64,000 nucleotides of DNA from a bacterium YEK0313 (GTDB lineage Bacteria; Pseudomonadota; Alphaproteobacteria; Rhizobiales; Phreatobacteraceae), in NCBI GenBank assembly GCA_000751295.2, contig CCMO02000001.1, positions 5,300,951-5,364,950 of the forward strand, read 5' to 3'. Below, one piece after another: positions 60,722 to 64,000 of the stretch. The first letter of the stretch is position 1, and each line of letters begins with the position of its first letter. Position numbers and translations under genes: made by a program. The notes below the pieces were generated by a model. The model saw only the letters and a program-made list of their open reading frames with translations, ran no database searches and had not been told where the DNA came from.

Positions 60722-60722
60722 C

Positions 60723-61853
60723 ATGTATGTCGCAGTCAAAGGCGGCGAACGCGCCATCGAGAACGCCCACGCGCTGCTCGCCCATATCAGGCGCGGCGAT
60801 CCGGCGGTTCCCGAGATCACCGCCGCCCAGGTCGGCGAGCAGCTCACCCTCGCCGTCGACCGGGTGATGACCGAGGGCTCGCTCTATGACCGTCCGCTCG
60901 CCGCGCTCGCCGTCAAGCAGGCCCGCGGCGACCTCGTGGAAGCCGCCTTCCTGGTGCGCGCCTTCCGCACCACGCTGCCGCGCTTCGGCGCCAGCGAGCC
61001 CGTCGACACCGCCGCCATGGCGGTGCGCCGCCGTGTCTCGGCCACCTACAAGGACATTCCCGGCGGCCAGGTGCTGGGCCCGACCTTCGACTATACCCAT
61101 CGGCTGATCGACTTCCTGATCGAGGCCGGGGCGCCGGTGCCCGAGCCGAAGCGCGCGCCGGCCGACGAGACGCCGATGCCGCGGGTCACCGACCTCATTG
61201 CCGAGGACGACCTGATCGAGCGCAATCCGCTGCCCGAGCCGGACGCCCCGGTCGGCGACCTCACGCGCGAACCGCTCGACTTTCCCGCCGGCCGCGACCT
61301 GCGCCTGCAGAACCTCGCCCGCGGCGACGAGGGCTTCCTCTTGGCGCTCGGCTATTCCACCCAGCGCGGCTTCGGCCGCACCCATCCCTTCGCCGGCGAG
61401 ATCCGGCTCGGCGAGGTTGAGCTCGAATTCTTCGCCGAGGAGGTCGGCTTTGCCGTGCCGCTCGGCGAGCTCACGCTGACCGAATGCCAGATGGTGACCC
61501 AGTTCAAGGGATCGGGCAGCGAAGCGCCGCGCTTCACCCGCGGCTATGGCCTCGCCTTCGGCCATTGCGAGCGCAAGACCATGGCCATGGCCCTGGTCGA
61601 CCGGTCGCTGCGCGCCCGCGAGCTCGGCGAGGAGGTCACCGCGCCGGCCCAGGACGAGGAATTCATGCTGATGCATTCCGACAACGTCCAGGCCACCGGC
61701 TTCGTCGAGCACCTCAAGCTGCCGCACTATGTCGACTTCCAGGCCGAGCTCACCCTCCTGCGCAAGCTGCGCGCCGAACATTTCGCGCGCGCCGAAGCCG
61801 ACGACAAGGCCGGAGCCGAGGCGCCGGCGCCCCTGAAGGATGCCGCGGAATGA
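60723..61853 (+). CDS. phnI: C-P lyase complex subunit PhnI
   Basis: The 376-residue PhnI begins MYVAVKGGERAIENAHALL and contains the family stretches LALGYSTQRGFGRTHPF, LTLTECQMVTQF and MLMHSDNVQATGFVEHLKL. PhnI has nucleosidase activity and, with PhnG, H and L, makes the ribose triphosphate phosphonate. It starts one base after phnH. The C-terminal ~20 residues are an Ala/Asp-rich extension. Confidence 0.95.
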   Translation: MYVAVKGGERAIENAHALLAHIRRGDPAVPEITAAQVGEQLTLAVDRVMTEGSLYDRPLAALAVKQARGDLVEAAFLVRAFRTTLPRFGASEPVDTAAMAVRRRVSATYKDIPGGQVLGPTFDYTHRLIDFLIEAGAPVPEPKRAPADETPMPRVTDLIAEDDLIERNPLPEPDAPVGDLTREPLDFPAGRDLRLQNLARGDEGFLLALGYSTQRGFGRTHPFAGEIRLGEVELEFFAEEVGFAVPLGELTLTECQMVTQFKGSGSEAPRFTRGYGLAFGHCERKTMAMALVDRSLRARELGEEVTAPAQDEEFMLMHSDNVQATGFVEHLKLPHYVDFQAELTLLRKLRAEHFARAEADDKAGAEAPAPLKDAAE

Positions 61854-62761
61854 CCGCCACCATGACCGCCCAGAGCACAGCGCAGTACAATTTCGCCTAT
61901 CTCGACGAACAGACCAAGCGGATGATCCGCCGGGCCATCCTGAAGGCGATCGCCATTCCCGGCTACCAGGTGCCCTTCGCCTCGCGCGAGATGCCCATGC
62001 CCTATGGCTGGGGCACCGGCGGCGTGCAGGTGAGCGCGGCGATCCTCGGCGCCGGCGACGTGCTCAAGGTGATCGACCAGGGCGCCGACGACACCACCAA
62101 TGCGGTGTCGATCCGCAAGTTCTTCGAGAAGACCTCCGGCATCCGCACCACCACCGCGACGGCGGAGGCGACGATCATCCAGACGCGCCACCGGATCCCT
62201 GAGAAGACGCTGACCGAAGACCAGGTGCTGGTCTATCAGGTGCCGATCCCCGAGCCGCTGCGCTTCCTCGAGCCGCGCGAGACGGAGACCCGCGTCATGC
62301 ATGCCCTCGCCGACTACGGGCTGATGCATGTGAAGCTCTACGAGGACATCGCCACCCACGGCCATATCGCCACCACCTATGCCTATCCGGTGAAGGTGGA
62401 GGGGCGCTACGTCATGGATCCCTCGCCGACGCCGAAATTCGACAATCCGAAGATGGACGACTGCGCCGCGCTGCAGCTGTTCGGCGCCGGCCGCGAGAAG
62501 CGCATCTATGCCGTGCCGCCCCATTCCAGGGTGGTCTCGCTCGATTTCGAGGACCATCCGTTCGAGCCGACCCGCTTCGACCGGCCCTGCGACCTCTGCG
62601 GCGCACGCCACACCTATCTCGACGAGGTGATCACCGACGACCGCGGCGGCCGCATGTTCGTCTGTTCCGACACCGACCATTGCGAGGAGCGCCGGGCCGA
62701 AGGCCATCGCGGCGACCTGCTCGGCGAGGCTCCGGCCGCCATCGCGGGAGTTGAGGCATGA
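61850..62761 (+). CDS. phnJ: C-P lyase (radical SAM subunit PhnJ)
   Basis: The 303-residue PhnJ cleaves the carbon-phosphorus bond by glycyl-radical/SAM chemistry. YNFAYLDEQTKRMIRRAIL and PMPYGWGTGGVQ are nearly identical to E. coli PhnJ, the radical glycine is in IPGYQVPF (Gly38), and the four cysteines are Cys247 and Cys250 (PCDLCG), Cys272 and Cys278 (VCSDTDHC). Its ATG overlaps the phnI stop. The N-terminus is ~6 residues longer than in E. coli. Confidence 0.97.
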   Translation: MTATMTAQSTAQYNFAYLDEQTKRMIRRAILKAIAIPGYQVPFASREMPMPYGWGTGGVQVSAAILGAGDVLKVIDQGADDTTNAVSIRKFFEKTSGIRTTTATAEATIIQTRHRIPEKTLTEDQVLVYQVPIPEPLRFLEPRETETRVMHALADYGLMHVKLYEDIATHGHIATTYAYPVKVEGRYVMDPSPTPKFDNPKMDDCAALQLFGAGREKRIYAVPPHSRVVSLDFEDHPFEPTRFDRPCDLCGARHTYLDEVITDDRGGRMFVCSDTDHCEERRAEGHRGDLLGEAPAAIAGVEA

Positions 62762-63558
62762 CCAGCCAGACCACGGCCGCCGCGGCCGAACGGCCCCTGA
62801 TGATCGCCGAGGGCGTGTCGAAGTTCTACGGCGCCCGCATCGGCTGCCGCGACGTCTCCTTCGCCCTGCATGCCGGCGAGGTGCTGGCGGTGGTCGGTGA
62901 ATCCGGTTCCGGCAAGTCGACCCTGCTGCGGCTTCTCTCGGGGCAGATGGCGCCCTCGGCGGGACAGGTGCTCTACGCCATGCGCGACGGCGTCACCCGC
63001 GACATCGTCTCGCTGTCGGAGGCCGAGCGGCGCTTCCTGTTCCGCACCGACTGGGGCTTCGTCCACCAGGACGCGGCCCAGGGCCTGCGCATGGGCGTCT
63101 CGGCCGGCGCCAATGTCGGCGAGCGCCTGATGGCGGTCGGCTGGCGCCACTACGGCCATATCCGCACCGAGGCGGAGACCTGGCTCGAACGGGTCGAGAT
63201 CGACCGGGCGCGCATCGACGACCGGCCGACCGCCTATTCGGGCGGCATGCGCCAGCGGCTGCAGATCGCCCGCAACCTCGTCACCAGCCCGCGCCTCGTC
63301 TTCATGGACGAGCCGACCGGCGGCCTCGACGTGTCGGTGCAGGCGCGCCTCTTGGACCTCGTCCGCGGCCTCGTCGCCGATCTCGGCCTCGCCGCCATCG
63401 TGGTCACCCACGACCTGGCGGTGGCCCGCCTCCTGTCCCACCGCATCCTGGTCATGAAGGACGGCCGCGCCATCGAGACCGGCCTGACCGACCAGGTGCT
63501 CGACGACCCGCGCGAGCCCTATACCCAGTTGCTCGTCTCCTCGATCCTGCAGCCATGA
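62758..63558 (+). CDS. phnK: C-P lyase ABC-type ATPase PhnK
   Basis: The 266-residue ATPase has Walker A GESGSGKS, WGFVHQDAAQGLRMGVSAG (a PhnK hallmark), signature YSGGMRQRLQIARNL and Walker B LVFMDEPTGGLD. PhnK binds the C-P lyase core via PhnJ. It overlaps phnJ by four bases. A 319-base gap with a dispersed repeat separates it from phnL. Confidence 0.96.
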   Translation: MTSQTTAAAAERPLMIAEGVSKFYGARIGCRDVSFALHAGEVLAVVGESGSGKSTLLRLLSGQMAPSAGQVLYAMRDGVTRDIVSLSEAERRFLFRTDWGFVHQDAAQGLRMGVSAGANVGERLMAVGWRHYGHIRTEAETWLERVEIDRARIDDRPTAYSGGMRQRLQIARNLVTSPRLVFMDEPTGGLDVSVQARLLDLVRGLVADLGLAAIVVTHDLAVARLLSHRILVMKDGRAIETGLTDQVLDDPREPYTQLLVSSILQP

Positions 63559-63596
63559 GGAACATCGCTCTCAAGCCCGCCCCACTGCATCAGGCA

Positions 63597-63830
63597 TGGC
63601 CGTGGTTCGAGGCTCGCCTGCGGCTCGCACCTCACCATGAGGAGCGGGGGCGTGCTGCATCGGCGGCGGTGCGGGCCAGCCCTCGCCCGCACCATGAGGC
63701 CGGAAGCGGCACAGCATCGGCCGCGGTGCAATGGGGTGCCCAGTCCTCAGGGTTGCGTGAGCACGCGCGATGCCATTCGCCACCCATCCTCATGGTGAGG
63801 TGCGGGCGCAGCGAGCCTCGAACCGCCGCG
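63597..63830. repeat. Palindromic dispersed repeat, copy D (between phnK and phnL)
   Basis: The left part GGCCGTGGTTCGAGGCTCGC and CGCACCTCACCATGAGG is intact; the right part has CCTCATGGTGAGGTGCGGGC and GCGAGCCTCGAACC. This copy is longer than the others because of an internal extra segment containing another CCCGCACCATGAGGC near 63688. The 319-base gap 63559-63877 holds nothing else I recognise. Confidence 0.82.
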
Positions 63831-63877
63831 CCCCTCGCTGCAGGGCATGCAAACGAAGATCAAAAAGGACACGTGAT

Positions 63878-64000
63878 ATGATCCCGGCCCTGAGCCTGAC
63901 CGACGTCGGCAAGAGCTTCACCATGCATCTGCAGGGCGGCCTGACCATCCCGGTCGTCTCCGGCGTGAGCCTCGACGTGCATGCCGGCGAGTGCATCGTG
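63878..64000 (+). CDS. phnL: C-P lyase ABC-type ATPase PhnL (partial, 5' end only)
   Basis: The first 41 codons read MIPALSLTDVGKSFTMHLQG and VVSGVSLDVHAGECIV, the start of PhnL, ending just before Walker A at the window edge. AAGGA lies nine bases upstream of the ATG. PhnL belongs to the set that forms the activated phosphonate. phnM and phnN are expected beyond the window. Confidence 0.9.
   Translation, partial: MIPALSLTDVGKSFTMHLQGGLTIPVVSGVSLDVHAGECIV

Overview
This is a GC-rich (roughly two-thirds G+C by eye), densely packed bacterial window. The gene content points to an alphaproteobacterium of the Hyphomicrobiales (Rhizobiales) type: a RegB/RegA (ActS/ActR) redox two-component pair, a cyoABCD quinol oxidase with SURF1, a phenylacetate (paa) branch with a Liv-type ABC importer, a complete-looking start of a C-P lyase (phn) locus, and palindromic repeats dispersed between genes. 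I cannot fix the genus. No rRNA or tRNA gene was seen.

Layout. 1-1095 (-) is the N-terminal part of a repetitive secreted surface protein that runs off the window. 1408-4384 (+) holds a LysE-type exporter and a ZnuD-like TonB receptor with a Zur-like operator over its promoter. 4475-11413 (-) reads as one seven-gene operon, cyoABCD-SURF1-regB-regA, facing an MFS transporter (+) across a palindrome. A PLP enzyme follows. 14116-18886 (-) is a livKHMGF-type importer, divergent from paaG-paaI-paaK-TetR (19128-22332, +). The two units share overlapping promoters and one operator-like site. 22588-27002 (+) is an RND efflux pair. 27070-30290 holds a NarL-type regulator convergent with a hybrid histidine kinase. 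30397-34535 (-) carries a DUF2855 protein, an AidB-like acyl-CoA dehydrogenase and an orphan TRAP binding protein. 34792-40474 carries a small ABM-fold protein, a CHASE/PAS/GAF/GGDEF diguanylate cyclase, an AMI1-like amidase with an HpxZ/AtzH-like partner, and an alpha/beta hydrolase.

40629-41730 is a CRISPR array of 17 repeats with an I-C-type repeat and no cas gene anywhere in the window. It is transcribed on the minus strand, with its leader at the high-coordinate end and one spacer present twice in tandem. Beyond the leader are a ParDE toxin-antitoxin pair with its own operator and a Pat-like acyl-CoA-synthetase/GNAT fusion.

From 45814 to the right edge the window is a phosphonate locus. 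A hexapeptide acetyltransferase (-) is divergent from phnCDE1E2 (+) across PHO-box-like repeats. After phnE2 comes an 8-kb gene for a two-partner-secretion (FHA-type) adhesin with GLUG and 17 MBG/YDG-type repeats. Then come phnF (-) and phnGHIJKL (+), with a 22-bp palindrome between phnF and phnG. The adhesin therefore sits inside the C-P lyase locus, and its repeat block carries a near-perfect 324-bp tandem duplication.

A palindromic dispersed repeat of about 155-235 bp occurs at 17548, 27764, 48534 and 63597. Two copies lie directly downstream of a substrate-binding-protein gene inside an ABC-importer operon (liv and phn), a position that could set the excess of binding protein over permease.
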